The notes under the pieces were generated by a model, which saw only the letters and a list, made by a program, of their open reading frames with translations, did not search any database and had not been told where the DNA came from. Positions 15,634-23,491 of a stretch of 24,133 bases of DNA are shown in pieces (position 1 is the first letter of the stretch; each line of letters starts with the position of its first letter). The position numbers were made by a program, and so were the translations under genes. The DNA comes from Clostridia bacterium (lineage in GTDB: Bacteria > Bacillota_A > Clostridia > Christensenellales > Aristaeellaceae). The stretch lies in contig JAGBAU010000268.1 in assembly GCA_017938785.1 (NCBI GenBank), positions 1-24,133 on the forward strand, written 5' to 3'.

Positions 15634-16347
15634 ATGAAATTGACCATTCTGGGCAACAACGGCCCTTATCCCGGCGCAAACGGCGCCTGCTCCGGCTATT
15701 TGCTCTCCAGCGACAGCGGCAAAACCAATGTTCTTTTGGATTGCGGAACAGGTGTTCTGGCGAACCTTACTAAGCATCTTCCCATCGGCCGGCTGGACGC
15801 AGTGATCCTCAGCCACCTGCACTTTGACCATATGAGCGATATGCTGCCCATGCAGTATGCGCTGCAGTTTAATCCACGTCCCGAACCGCTGAGCGTGTAT
15901 ACACCCGAAAGTCCTGCGCAGGTTCGGGCGCTGCTGGATATTCCGGCCTACGCGCCGAAACCCATGCGGGAGGTACAGATTGGCGAAATCTCCTTCACCT
16001 TCTTCCCGGTTCGCCATCCGGTTGCGTGCTTTGCTGTGCGTGCGGACTGTGATGGCAAGGTCTGTGTCTACACCGGCGACACCAACGAAGTTCCCGGTTT
16101 GGATAAATTTGCTGCGGATGCCGACGTTTTGCTCGCCGACTCCGGTCTGCTTTGTGCGGATTGGAAGGAAGCTGCGCCGCATTTTTCCCCGAAGGGCTGC
16201 GCTCAGCTGGCTGAAGACGCCTGTGCGAAAAAGCTGCTGCTCACCCACCTGAACCCCCGCTATACCCCCGTGCAGCATGAAGCCGAGGCCCGCACCATCC
16301 GCCCGGATGCACAGTATGTTGCCATCGGCGAATGCCACCAGATCTAA
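15634..16347 (+). CDS. MBL-fold metallohydrolase (YhfI/RNase Z-like)
   Basis: A 237-residue soluble metallo-beta-lactamase-fold protein. It shows the metal motif H61-L-H-F-D-H66 after an LDCGTG strand, a histidine in PVRHPV, an aspartate in YTGDT and a late histidine in LTHLNPRY. This set suits a two-metal phosphodiesterase or RNase Z-type hydrolase. The overall N-terminus (LTILGNNGPYPGANGACSGY) resembles Bacillus YhfI-type proteins. The substrate is unknown. ATG 15634 follows AGGAGG by seven bases. It ends three bases before comEC and shares its promoter, although no functional tie to DNA uptake is established. Confidence 0.9.
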   Translation: MKLTILGNNGPYPGANGACSGYLLSSDSGKTNVLLDCGTGVLANLTKHLPIGRLDAVILSHLHFDHMSDMLPMQYALQFNPRPEPLSVYTPESPAQVRALLDIPAYAPKPMREVQIGEISFTFFPVRHPVACFAVRADCDGKVCVYTGDTNEVPGLDKFAADADVLLADSGLLCADWKEAAPHFSPKGCAQLAEDACAKKLLLTHLNPRYTPVQHEAEARTIRPDAQYVAIGECHQI

Positions 16348-16350
16348 AAT

Positions 16351-18720
16351 ATGAAACTGCGGGAATACGATCTGTTCACCCGGCTGATCCGTACGCGTCC
16401 CCTGATGCTTGCAGCCCTGATGTATCTGTCGGGCTGTATATTGGGTTATACGCTGAATTTCCCGCCGGCTGCCTGCGCCGCCCTTCTGCTCATACCGCTG
16501 ATCGCGGCTGCTTTGCTGCGCAGGCGTTCCATAGCTGCCGTTCTAATCCTGGTTGCTATGTTGCCCATGGGCATGCTGTTCTTCAACCTGTCCTGGGCGG
16601 CCACTCAGCCGTTTGAGGATCAGCGGAATGTCATACTGAGTGGCAGAATCTGCGAGGTTCCCCAATGGAACGCAGAAACCGAGCGCAGCATCTGCGTGCT
16701 TGAGGATATTCATTTTAACGAGGATGCACAGAAAGGTAAGCTGCGCCTTTACCTGCGCGGGGATCCGGTTCTGCTGCAACAGGTGGAGCTCGGGCAGCGT
16801 ATTACCTGCGTGGCTCACATATGGAGGGCCAACGAGAGCACCAATCCCGGCCAGTTTAATTTCTCAAATTACCTGCGCATCAACGGTTTGCGCACTTATG
16901 CAACGGCAGAAATCGAAAGCGCCAGCTTTTCTGCACCTGTGACCGGCATAGCAGACAGGCCCAAATTACTGAAAACTGCCATCGGCAGGCGAATTGAACG
17001 GCTCTTCCCCAGAAACACAGCTGTCGCAAAGGCCTTCCTGATCGGTGAAAAGAGCGGCCTGAGCAATGAAGAACGTGAAGCCTACGCAAAATCCGGTGCC
17101 GCGCATCTTCTGGCCATCTCAGGCATGCATGTCAGCATACTTGCAGGCGTGATTTTGTGGCTGCTGGGCAGGTTCTTGCCCAGGAAATACGCCTTCGCCC
17201 TGACGCTCACGTTGCTTTTCGCATACGGTGCGCTGATCGGCTTCGGTTCATCGCTCTTGCGCGCCATACTGATGTTTGCAATCTTCGGCGCTGCGCCGCT
17301 GAGCGGACGCTATTCGGATGCACCGACGAGGCTCGCCGCAGCACTCCTGGTTTCCCTGCTCCTTCGCCCCTATGCCATATTGGAAAGCAGCTTCGTACTG
17401 TCCTATGGAGCCACCGCAGGCATCATATTGCTCTACAATCCGCTGCTCAGGCTGGTACACCTGGACAAATTCGTCGAAGAAAATACCAACGTCGGTTTGT
17501 TTTCCAAGTCTTGCAGGGCTTATCTCAGCAAAATCATCGCTTCACTGGCCGTAACCTGTGCAGCCCAGTTGGCCGTTCTTCCCGCAGTCATCCATTATTT
17601 TGGCGCACAGCCGATCTGGTCCTTTTTGGTAAACCTCATTGCTGCGCCGCTGGCCATGCTTGGTTATGTACTGTCCATTTTCTCGACCTTAATGAACCTT
17701 GCGCCCCTGGCTGCGATCGCAGATTTCCTGTTTGGAATCCTGACCTGCGCTGTTTCCCTGTTCAGCAGGCTGCCCTTCGCTTCCATAAAGGTCGCCCAGT
17801 TCCCGGTCTGGCTGCTGATTTTGTGTTCTGTAGTGCTGTTTCTTTCCTCAGATTTGAGCAAACTGAAACCTGGGCTGCGCTGTTTTCTTCCGTTGCTCGT
17901 CTTGATCGCAATTCCAATTTCGAACATTTGTTCATATTGCAGCACTTTGGGTTGCAGTGTCGTTTTTCTGGACGCCGGACAGGCGGATTGCGCCGTGATT
18001 CGCAGTGAGGGCAAGGTTTACCTTGTGGATACAGGCGACAGTTATACCCCGGCTGCAGACTACCTGAGCGCCATGAACTACCATGTGGATGGCATATTTA
18101 TCTCCCACGGGCATACGGATCACGCAGGAGGACTGGCGGAAATCCTGGAGGTTTGCACGCCGGACGCCATTTATATCTCCGAAAACTGGGATGCCTATGC
18201 GGTGGACGAAACGGTTTCCCTGGCGCTGGATGCCGCGATTGCGCAGGGCTGTACCCTGGAAAAGCTGTCTTCAGGGCGCGAAATTCAGCTTTCCGAGAAA
18301 ACTTTACTGCGAGTTTTGTCTCCTTTAGCAGGATTTTCGGCAAATTCGGCGAATGAAGATTCATTGATACTGCATGTTTCTTATGGAGATTGCAGCGCCG
18401 TTTTCGGCGGAGATGCACCGACTTCGGTCTGTTATGACAAAATCGGCGATATTGATCTGCTGAAAATCAATCATCACGGCGCATCGGATGGTTTGGATGC
18501 GCGTTTGCTGAGCGAGCTTTCTCCTTCCGTGTCGGTTATCCCTGTGGGATACAACAGTTATGGTCATCCTTCGCCTTCTACCCTTGAATTGCTGGAGGCG
18601 GCCGGTTCCCATATCTATCGTACGGATCAAAACGGCGCGATTACCTGCCGCCTGAAGGAAGACGGCAGTATTGTTGTGCGCACTTATTCTGCTTCGGAGG
18701 GTGAAAATGGACTGGAATGA
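16351..18720 (+). CDS. comEC: ComEC/Rec2 DNA-uptake channel
   Basis: ComEC is the inner-membrane channel through which single-stranded DNA enters during natural transformation. The 789-residue protein has N-terminal spans (about 20-80), an OB-like extracytoplasmic domain (about 90-195) and the Competence membrane domain containing LLAISGMHVSILAGV (about 250-515). A C-terminal MBL-type domain from about 530 has H586-G-H-T-D-H591 and a later NHHGASDG motif. That is the complete three-part architecture at normal length. The ATG starts three bases after the preceding stop and has no recognisable ribosome site, so translation is probably coupled to the MBL-fold gene. It overlaps holA by 14 bases. 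comEC followed by holA is common in Firmicutes. Confidence 0.96.
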   Translation: MKLREYDLFTRLIRTRPLMLAALMYLSGCILGYTLNFPPAACAALLLIPLIAAALLRRRSIAAVLILVAMLPMGMLFFNLSWAATQPFEDQRNVILSGRICEVPQWNAETERSICVLEDIHFNEDAQKGKLRLYLRGDPVLLQQVELGQRITCVAHIWRANESTNPGQFNFSNYLRINGLRTYATAEIESASFSAPVTGIADRPKLLKTAIGRRIERLFPRNTAVAKAFLIGEKSGLSNEEREAYAKSGAAHLLAISGMHVSILAGVILWLLGRFLPRKYAFALTLTLLFAYGALIGFGSSLLRAILMFAIFGAAPLSGRYSDAPTRLAAALLVSLLLRPYAILESSFVLSYGATAGIILLYNPLLRLVHLDKFVEENTNVGLFSKSCRAYLSKIIASLAVTCAAQLAVLPAVIHYFGAQPIWSFLVNLIAAPLAMLGYVLSIFSTLMNLAPLAAIADFLFGILTCAVSLFSRLPFASIKVAQFPVWLLILCSVVLFLSSDLSKLKPGLRCFLPLLVLIAIPISNICSYCSTLGCSVVFLDAGQADCAVIRSEGKVYLVDTGDSYTPAADYLSAMNYHVDGIFISHGHTDHAGGLAEILEVCTPDAIYISENWDAYAVDETVSLALDAAIAQGCTLEKLSSGREIQLSEKTLLRVLSPLAGFSANSANEDSLILHVSYGDCSAVFGGDAPTSVCYDKIGDIDLLKINHHGASDGLDARLLSELSPSVSVIPVGYNSYGHPSPSTLELLEAAGSHIYRTDQNGAITCRLKEDGSIVVRTYSASEGENGLE

Positions 18721-19720
18721 TTTTTACAAATCGGTCAAAGAAGGGCGCTACCAGAGCGTCTACCTGTTCACCGGTCCCGAAGAATTGAATAAAAAAGAAG
18801 CCCTGGCGACGCTGCGCAGGAACATCCTGCCAGCTGGCCTGGAGCAGTTGAACGACGCCACCCTGGAAAACTGCAATGCACAGGCCATCATCGACAGCGC
18901 CGAAACCCTGCCCGTCATGTGCGAGCGGCGCATCGTAGTGGTGCGCGACTGGGGGCCCCTCACCGCCGGCAAGGTCAAGAACGAAGAAGCCGACGTAACG
19001 CGCATGCTGGAATGGCTCAGGGACGTACCGGATAGCTGCATACTCGTCTTCTATATGACTGTTGAACTGGATGGCCGCAAAAAGCTTTCTGCTGCGCTTA
19101 AAAAGCTGGATGGTTACGTGGAATTCAACCACCTGAGCGGCGCCGTGCTGGCCAAGTGGTGCAACCAGCAGCTCAAGCCCTTCAAAAAGAAATTCCATCC
19201 GGACGCCCTGAATGAAATGACCATGATGGTCGGCCAGGATTTGACCCGCATATCCGGCGAGATCAAAAAGCTGATCGCCTATACCGAGGATGCAGCAGAG
19301 ATCACAACCGACGATGTGCATGCCGTGGTTTCTCCTTCCCCGGAATATTCCGTCTTCATGATCCTGGATCATCTGCTGGAAGGAAAGCTTGCGCAAGCCA
19401 CCCAGGTTGTGAATTCCGTACTCCAAACGGAGCCCAGCGTCGTGCGCTTGATCAGCATGTTTGCCAATCAGCTGCGCATCGATGCTCATATGAAATATAC
19501 CATTGAATCCAACGGAAATATGGCTGAGACACTGAAGGCCCTGAACGTAAGCGAATACCGAGCCCGCCATATCCAGCGGCAGATTCGTTCCATTTCCGCT
19601 TCGGCTTTGGAAAAGCGCTATCAGCACTGTGTGGATGCGGATTTTGACATCAAATCCGGCCGAATAAAGGACCGTGTGGCACTGGACGCGCTGATGCTGA
19701 AAATTACCATGCCCTGTTAG
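18707..19720 (+). CDS. holA: DNA polymerase III delta subunit
   Basis: HolA is the clamp-loader wrench that opens the sliding clamp in the replisome. The 337-residue product begins MDWNDFYKSVKEGRYQSVYL, then FTGPEELNKKEAL, matching the usual delta N-terminus. AAA+-like domains follow to about residue 210 and an all-helical collar domain reaches the end. Length is typical. ATG 18707 is preferred because GGAGG lies six bases before it; a more upstream start would read deeper into comEC. The 14-base overlap with comEC implies coupling. In many Firmicutes rpsT follows holA; here a secreted protein gene follows instead. Confidence 0.95.
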   Translation: MDWNDFYKSVKEGRYQSVYLFTGPEELNKKEALATLRRNILPAGLEQLNDATLENCNAQAIIDSAETLPVMCERRIVVVRDWGPLTAGKVKNEEADVTRMLEWLRDVPDSCILVFYMTVELDGRKKLSAALKKLDGYVEFNHLSGAVLAKWCNQQLKPFKKKFHPDALNEMTMMVGQDLTRISGEIKKLIAYTEDAAEITTDDVHAVVSPSPEYSVFMILDHLLEGKLAQATQVVNSVLQTEPSVVRLISMFANQLRIDAHMKYTIESNGNMAETLKALNVSEYRARHIQRQIRSISASALEKRYQHCVDADFDIKSGRIKDRVALDALMLKITMPC

Positions 19721-19773
19721 GCAACCAGATAGACCGAAGTTCCGTCTAAGAGATATAAAATCGGAGGTACCCC

Positions 19774-20262
19774 ATGAAAAGATTGATTAGTTGCATGTTG
19801 ATTGTCGCCGTTCTGTTCTGTACGGCGGCTGCACAGGCGGAAGTTCCTTCCCTGTCTGAAAAGCTGTTCAAATATGCGAAGGCAGCCCTCTCCTGCCTGG
19901 CGTCCGGCGAATATGATAAGGTTGTCACAGGCCTGCCCTTCTCGGATATTTCCCCCAGCGCAGATGAATGGCGCAGCTTTGCGCAGGGCAACTTCTCTTC
20001 CCTGCCCGCCAATCCTCAGAGCAAGTATGCGGTTGCTTATTGGACCGGCCACAGCTGGAAGGTTGCCGTACCCGTAGCCGAGCCCGCATCCGGCAGCGTT
20101 GAAACGCTAGTGCTCCTTTCCGAGGACGGCAGCAGCTTCTCCGGCTATGGCTGCACCACCTGGAGCAAGATCGAGAGCGAATACAGGAATTCGAATTACG
20201 TTTCCTGGAACGACGAATACAACGCCTCCACGTCCGTAATCATCGAAAGCGATGAGGATTGA
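19774..20262 (+). CDS. Small secreted protein of unknown function
   Basis: I do not recognise the family. The 162-residue product has a clean signal peptide (KR, then a hydrophobic LISCMLIVAVLFCTAAA segment) with a likely cleavage after AQA at about residue 22. The mature protein of about 140 residues is mildly acidic, rich in serine, tyrosine and tryptophan, and ends in an acidic ESDED. Only the cysteine near residue 40 and one near 127 remain after cleavage, so one disulfide is possible. ATG 19774 follows CGGAGG by six bases. It begins 53 bases after holA with only a lone TATAAA (19754-19759) and no matching -35, so it may be read through from comEC-holA. A strong terminator follows. Confidence 0.82.
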   Translation: MKRLISCMLIVAVLFCTAAAQAEVPSLSEKLFKYAKAALSCLASGEYDKVVTGLPFSDISPSADEWRSFAQGNFSSLPANPQSKYAVAYWTGHSWKVAVPVAEPASGSVETLVLLSEDGSSFSGYGCTTWSKIESEYRNSNYVSWNDEYNASTSVIIESDED

Positions 20263-20265
20263 GGC

Positions 20266-20307
20266 AAACAAAAAGAACAACCGGTCGACCGGTTGTTCTT
20301 TTTGTTT
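20266..20307. terminator. Bidirectional terminator, 42-base perfect inverted repeat
   Basis: Arms 20266-20286 and 20287-20307 are exact reverse complements, 21 bases each, centred on CCGGTCGACCGG and flanked outward by A-rich/T-rich ends. Either strand therefore yields a GC-cored hairpin followed by U residues. It lies between the convergent secreted-protein gene and yebC and should end both messages. Confidence 0.93.
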
Positions 20308-20312
20308 TGGAA

Positions 20313-21062
20313 TTATTCTTCCTCTTCTTCCTCGGGCAGTTCAGCATCGTGGTAGACAGCCTGGGTATCATCATTGTCTTCAAGCATATCCAGCAGCTTC
20401 TGCACTTTGGCGATGGCTTCGTCATCGGGAAGCTCGGTGGTGGTGGTGGGAATCATCTCGCGCTCGGCGGAGAGGAATACACAGCCAGCCTCTTCCAGAG
20501 CATCACGAACAGCAGAGAAATCGCTGGGATCGGTGTAGATGATGGCAGCGCCATCGCCGACCTCAACATCGTCTGCGCCGCAATCCAGGGCCAGCATGGT
20601 CAGTTCATCCTCGTCCATACCCTTGGAGTTATCGATCTGGATAACGCCCTTGCGCTCGAACTTCCAGGAAACACAGCCGGAAGCACCCAGGGAGCCGCCG
20701 CACTTGTCAAAGATGTGGCGAACTTCGCTGGCGGTACGGTTGGTGTTGTCGGTAACAACCTCAACGATTACAGCAACGCCGCAGGGAGCATATCCCTCAT
20801 AGGTGATCTCCTTGTAGTTGGTGGCGTCGCCTTCACCAGCGGCCTTCTTGATGGAGCGCTGGATGTTGTCGTTGGGCATGTTTGCAGCCTTTGCCTTGGC
20901 GATAACGTCCTTCAGCTTGCTGTTCAGAGCCGGATCTGCGCTGCCGCCGCTCTTAACTGCGATAACGATTTCACGACCGATTTTGGTAAAAATCTTACCC
21001 TTTGCGGCGTCGGTCTTTGCCTTTTTATTCTTGATGGTAGACCATTTGTTATGTCCAGACAT
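20313..21062 (-). CDS. yebC: YebC/PmpR (TACO1) family protein
   Basis: YebC-family proteins were described as transcription regulators and later linked to translation of difficult proline stretches. The 249-residue protein starts MSGHNKWSTIKNKKAKTDA, the family signature, and keeps the conserved KGKIFTKIGREI and NMPNDNIQRSIKKA blocks. A second domain carries TYEGYAPCGVAVIVEVVTDN, and GCVSWKFERKG follows. The C-terminus is an acidic run of glutamates. Start ATG 21060-21062 follows GGGAGG by seven bases. In many bacteria yebC neighbours ruvC or recombination genes; here it is divergent from recX. It ends six bases from the shared terminator. Confidence 0.96.
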   Translation of the reverse strand: MSGHNKWSTIKNKKAKTDAAKGKIFTKIGREIVIAVKSGGSADPALNSKLKDVIAKAKAANMPNDNIQRSIKKAAGEGDATNYKEITYEGYAPCGVAVIVEVVTDNTNRTASEVRHIFDKCGGSLGASGCVSWKFERKGVIQIDNSKGMDEDELTMLALDCGADDVEVGDGAAIIYTDPSDFSAVRDALEEAGCVFLSAEREMIPTTTTELPDDEAIAKVQKLLDMLEDNDDTQAVYHDAELPEEEEEE

Positions 21063-21096
21063 GGACTATCCCTCCCAAGTTAAACACTTATACTCT

Positions 21097-21126
21097 ATAA
21101 TACCACAATTAACTGGCATTCGTCAA
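21097..21126 (-). promoter_or_regulatory. Promoter of yebC
   Basis: Minus strand TTGACG (21121-21126), 18-base spacer, TATTAT (21097-21102), about 35 bases before the yebC start. The -35 end lies only 10 bases from the recX -10 on the other strand, so polymerase binding at the two sites should interfere. Confidence 0.72.
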
Positions 21127-21136
21127 GAAAATGCGG

Positions 21137-21142
21137 TATAAT
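21137..21142 (+). promoter_or_regulatory. Probable -10 element of recX
   Basis: A perfect TATAAT lies 31 bases before the preferred recX ATG. No convincing -35 is seen at 16-18 bases, so the promoter may be weak or assisted. Confidence 0.5.
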
Positions 21143-21173
21143 CATGATAAAAAATGAAGGAACCGGAGTTTGT

Positions 21174-21800
21174 ATGGCTGTAGTAACAGATATTCGCGAG
21201 AATCGCGGTTTGATGGAAATCTCTCTGGACGGGGTTCTGTGGCTCAGGATTCGAAAAAAACATTTCACGCTGAATGCGCTGGACGTCGGAGAAGGCCTTG
21301 ATCCCGAGCAATACCTGAACCGATGCGCCTCCATTCAGGCCGCAGACTGCTATGAATCCGCCCTCACCATGCTGGACCAGGCGGCTCAGACCAGCGGTGA
21401 CCTGCGCATCAAGCTCATGCGCAAGGGCTATGTGGAGCCTGCCGCCCAGGCAGTTGTGGACCGGCTGATCGACAATGGCCTCATCGACGATGCCCGCTAT
21501 GCCGAGCGTGTTGCCCATGGACAGCTGAACAAGGCCGTGGGCGCCTATGCGGTTCGCCGCAAGCTGATGGCAAAGCGCCTGCCTGACGATGCGATCGAGG
21601 CCGCTATGGAGGAATTTGACGGCGAACAGCAGGCCCAGGCCTGCCTTGAAGCCGCCAACAAACTCTGGCGCAAATATTCCGCCCTGCCTCAGCGAGAGGG
21701 TCGTGCAAAGCTCTCCCAGGCCCTTGCAAGGCGCGGATTCAGCTGGGATGCCATCAGCACAGCCGTTGATGCGCTCGTCTCGGAATCCTGGGATGATTAA
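21174..21800 (+). CDS. recX: Regulatory protein RecX
   Basis: RecX binds RecA filaments and limits strand exchange. The 208-residue protein is of normal size and built of three-helix repeats. Recognisable pieces are LRIKLMRKGY followed by VVDRLIDNGLIDDARYAERVAHGQ and then GAYAVRRKLMAKRLPDD, the classic RecX order. It also has the short N-terminal beta segment found in Gram-positive RecX. ATG 21174 is preferred, with GGAG five bases upstream. The ATG ten codons earlier would start two bases after the -10 element and lacks a ribosome site. It stands alone, divergent from yebC. Confidence 0.93.
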   Translation: MAVVTDIRENRGLMEISLDGVLWLRIRKKHFTLNALDVGEGLDPEQYLNRCASIQAADCYESALTMLDQAAQTSGDLRIKLMRKGYVEPAAQAVVDRLIDNGLIDDARYAERVAHGQLNKAVGAYAVRRKLMAKRLPDDAIEAAMEEFDGEQQAQACLEAANKLWRKYSALPQREGRAKLSQALARRGFSWDAISTAVDALVSESWDD

Positions 21801-21828
21801 AAAAGAACCTGCATATTAAGGTTCTTTT
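21801..21828. terminator. Bidirectional terminator between recX and thyX
   Basis: A 10-bp stem (21801-21810 with 21819-21828, sequences AAAAGAACCT and AGGTTCTTTT) with an 8-base loop. The T-runs at both outer edges allow termination on either strand. It begins directly at the recX stop and lies five bases from the thyX stop. Confidence 0.85.
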
Positions 21829-21833
21829 AATGT

Positions 21834-23171
21834 TCAGGAAATATGCCAGGTACCATCTTCAATGCGCACCGGATGGCCGCAGCACATCTTGCCCTCGGGG
21901 CATCTGCCGGTCACCGCGCAGGTGGGACCGTAGTACTTGAACACGGAACGGGCCGGGGTTTCGTTCAGCAATTCCACCATGGCACGGGCAATGCCGCGAA
22001 TTTCCCACTGGGCACGGGTACAGCAGCGCAGCTTGGAGAAATGCAGCAGTTCGCGTGCGTTCATGGAGATCAGGATGGACGTTGTATGACCGGCCATGGC
22101 AAAGTATGCCAGTTCATTGTCCCCCGCTCCCTTTTCACGGGCCTGAACCGCCGCTTCAGACTGGGCGGCAAAGGCCTCTGTATAGGCTTCCAGTGCCTCG
22201 GGCAGGGCAGAAATGCTCTCCGGCAGCACATAGTTGCCGTCCGACAGGGCGCTCAGCTCATGGCGCAGGGTCAAGGAAAGCATGCGGTGGCGGGTGAAGT
22301 GGGTCACACAGGCCAGGGAAACGTGATCGATGCGGAATGCGTAGTTCAAAAGCTCCAGCTCGCGGGGGCGGGCATCCGTGAGCAGGGCTTGCACGTTATC
22401 ATCATCGAAGCCATTGAAGCGGCGGCCAAAGCGCATGGCGGTATCCAGCACCGCGATGGGATTGGCAGGTTCGCCCACGATGCGAATCTCAGGCTCCCTT
22501 GCAGCACCGGCGAGGATCGGACCGGGCGCGCCTTCGCGAAGCTCAGAAGCAGCGTGGCCCATTTCATTGTCGATCACACCGGGATAGAGGACGTCAAACT
22601 GCTCCTTGAGCTGCATGCCCAGCATGCGCAGCTCCGGATAGACGCTGCCGCGGCCGTTGAGCATGGCGGTCACCATGGAAATCAGTTCGCGAGCATTGAG
22701 CGTGGCAAAGAAGTTGCTGCGGAAGCCGTAGGGCAGCACAAAACGTGCATCCTCCTTGGGAACGCCCATCTCCATCAGCTTTTCATAGAGCGCAAACAGC
22801 TCTTGCGTGCGCTTTTCGTAGATGGCGCGCACTTCGTTGCTCATTCCCTCGGGAACCACATAGCCCGCGTCGGAAAAGTCCACGTAGCGGCGGGATTTGA
22901 CCGTATAGGAAGCCAGGCGGAACTCGATGACAAACTGCTCCACCAGCACGGAAACATTGTCAAAGGCGATGGACAGGGTCTGGTGCTCAATGACAGATTT
23001 ATGCCCGGAGGAAAGCACCTTTCCCACCAGGTTCAAATCCTTGCGCGTATCGCCGCTTCTGTCATAGATTTCCAGCGCCGTACCCTGCTGGGTGGAGATG
23101 CGCGCAGAGGATGCGACGATGCGCAGTGCATCCTCGTTCTTCAGCAGAAGCCTGGCCGAACCCTTGTACAT
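21834..23171 (-). CDS. thyX: Double-length FAD-dependent thymidylate synthase (ThyX fusion)
   Basis: ThyX methylates dUMP to dTMP using methylene-tetrahydrofolate and FAD. At 445 residues it is about twice the usual 220-250, and it consists of two ThyX-like halves. The first (about 1-215) has GHKSVIEH (56-63) and, at 83-96, EFRLASYTVKSRRY. The second (about 240-420) has R294-H-R-M-L-S299 and later AQWEIR. Against the signature RHRxxSxNExSxRY, the first half keeps only the third arginine and SxxxxSxRY, and the second keeps only RHRxxS. A cysteine-rich end (CAVTGRCPEGKMCCG) may bind metal. ATG 23169-23171 follows GGAG by eight bases; the longer upstream start lacks support. It is a single gene, back to back with nrdD, both serving DNA-precursor supply. 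Confidence 0.9.
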   Translation of the reverse strand: MYKGSARLLLKNEDALRIVASSARISTQQGTALEIYDRSGDTRKDLNLVGKVLSSGHKSVIEHQTLSIAFDNVSVLVEQFVIEFRLASYTVKSRRYVDFSDAGYVVPEGMSNEVRAIYEKRTQELFALYEKLMEMGVPKEDARFVLPYGFRSNFFATLNARELISMVTAMLNGRGSVYPELRMLGMQLKEQFDVLYPGVIDNEMGHAASELREGAPGPILAGAAREPEIRIVGEPANPIAVLDTAMRFGRRFNGFDDDNVQALLTDARPRELELLNYAFRIDHVSLACVTHFTRHRMLSLTLRHELSALSDGNYVLPESISALPEALEAYTEAFAAQSEAAVQAREKGAGDNELAYFAMAGHTTSILISMNARELLHFSKLRCCTRAQWEIRGIARAMVELLNETPARSVFKYYGPTCAVTGRCPEGKMCCGHPVRIEDGTWHIS

Positions 23172-23206
23172 ACCTATCACTCCGTTATACAGATTATACC
23201 CGCAAT

Positions 23207-23235
23207 ATTGTACCACAAAAAGGGAAGCTTGAAAA
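23207..23235 (-). promoter_or_regulatory. Probable promoter of thyX
   Basis: Minus strand TTTTCA (23230-23235), 17-base spacer, TACAAT (23207-23212) preceded by TGG, an extended -10. A TATAAT (23193-23198) lies closer to the gene but has no -35 partner. Confidence 0.5.
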
Positions 23236-23432
23236 GCGTTTGGGAGGGATTTTATGGCTTTGTCATAACCTACCGAAGTCTGGAGGAATTATGTTTGAAA
23301 TGCGACAATTTTCTTCTTGATTTTGTCGTATTTTGCATGTATAATGGAATCTGTTTGGCTAAGGTTTCACGAAAATCGCCATCTGTTACGAAAATATGTT
23401 GAGGTTCTTAAATCCGCTCAATATGGGTTAAG
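23236..23432 (+). other. Gene-poor stretch between thyX and nrdD with a promoter and two tiny reading frames
   Basis: No conventional gene is visible here. On the plus strand GGGAGG is followed after six bases by a four-codon frame (23254-23268). GGAGG, four bases later, is followed by a nine-codon frame MFEMRQFSS (23291-23320). Then come a promoter-like TTGATT (23317-23322), 17 bases, TATAAT (23340-23345), whose -35 is overlapped by an inverted repeat CGACAA/TTGTCG (23303-23308, 23323-23328). The octamer ACGAAAAT occurs twice, 19 bases apart (23369, 23388). The promoter could make a short RNA or an extra nrdD transcript. Confidence 0.4.
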
Positions 23433-23480
23433 ACACAATATCTTGTATTGACTTTTTCTATTCATCACAATATAATGGGT
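23433..23480 (+). promoter_or_regulatory. Tandem NrdR boxes over the nrdD promoter
   Basis: Box 1, ACACAATATCTTGTAT (23433-23448), closely fits the NrdR consensus ACACwATATmTwGTGT. Box 2 (23465-23480, TCACAATATAATGGGT) is weaker and lies 32 bases, about three helical turns, downstream. This is the spacing known for paired NrdR sites. NrdR represses ribonucleotide reductase genes when dATP is high. Confidence 0.82.
23448..23476 (+). promoter_or_regulatory. SigmaA-type promoter of nrdD
   Basis: TTGACT (23448-23453), 17-base spacer, TATAAT (23471-23476). NrdR box 1 touches the -35 and box 2 covers the -10, so bound NrdR would block polymerase. The leader to nrdD is about 63 bases. Confidence 0.9.
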
Positions 23481-23491
23481 TCATTGAGATC

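Noticed and set aside
16351..16390. Alternative downstream start for comEC because the ATG lacks a ribosome site
   Set aside because: The N-terminal residues and first membrane spans fit ComEC, and the three-base gap from the previous stop allows coupled translation.
20266..20307. Perfect inverted repeat as a transposon end or attachment site
   Set aside because: It lies exactly between two convergent stops with A/T flanks, which is fully explained by a bidirectional terminator. No transposase or target duplication is nearby.
21843..23402. 519-codon plus-strand frame opposite thyX
   Set aside because: It has no credible domain or ribosome site. Its His/Gly/Gln-rich product is the usual reverse reading of a biased coding strand.
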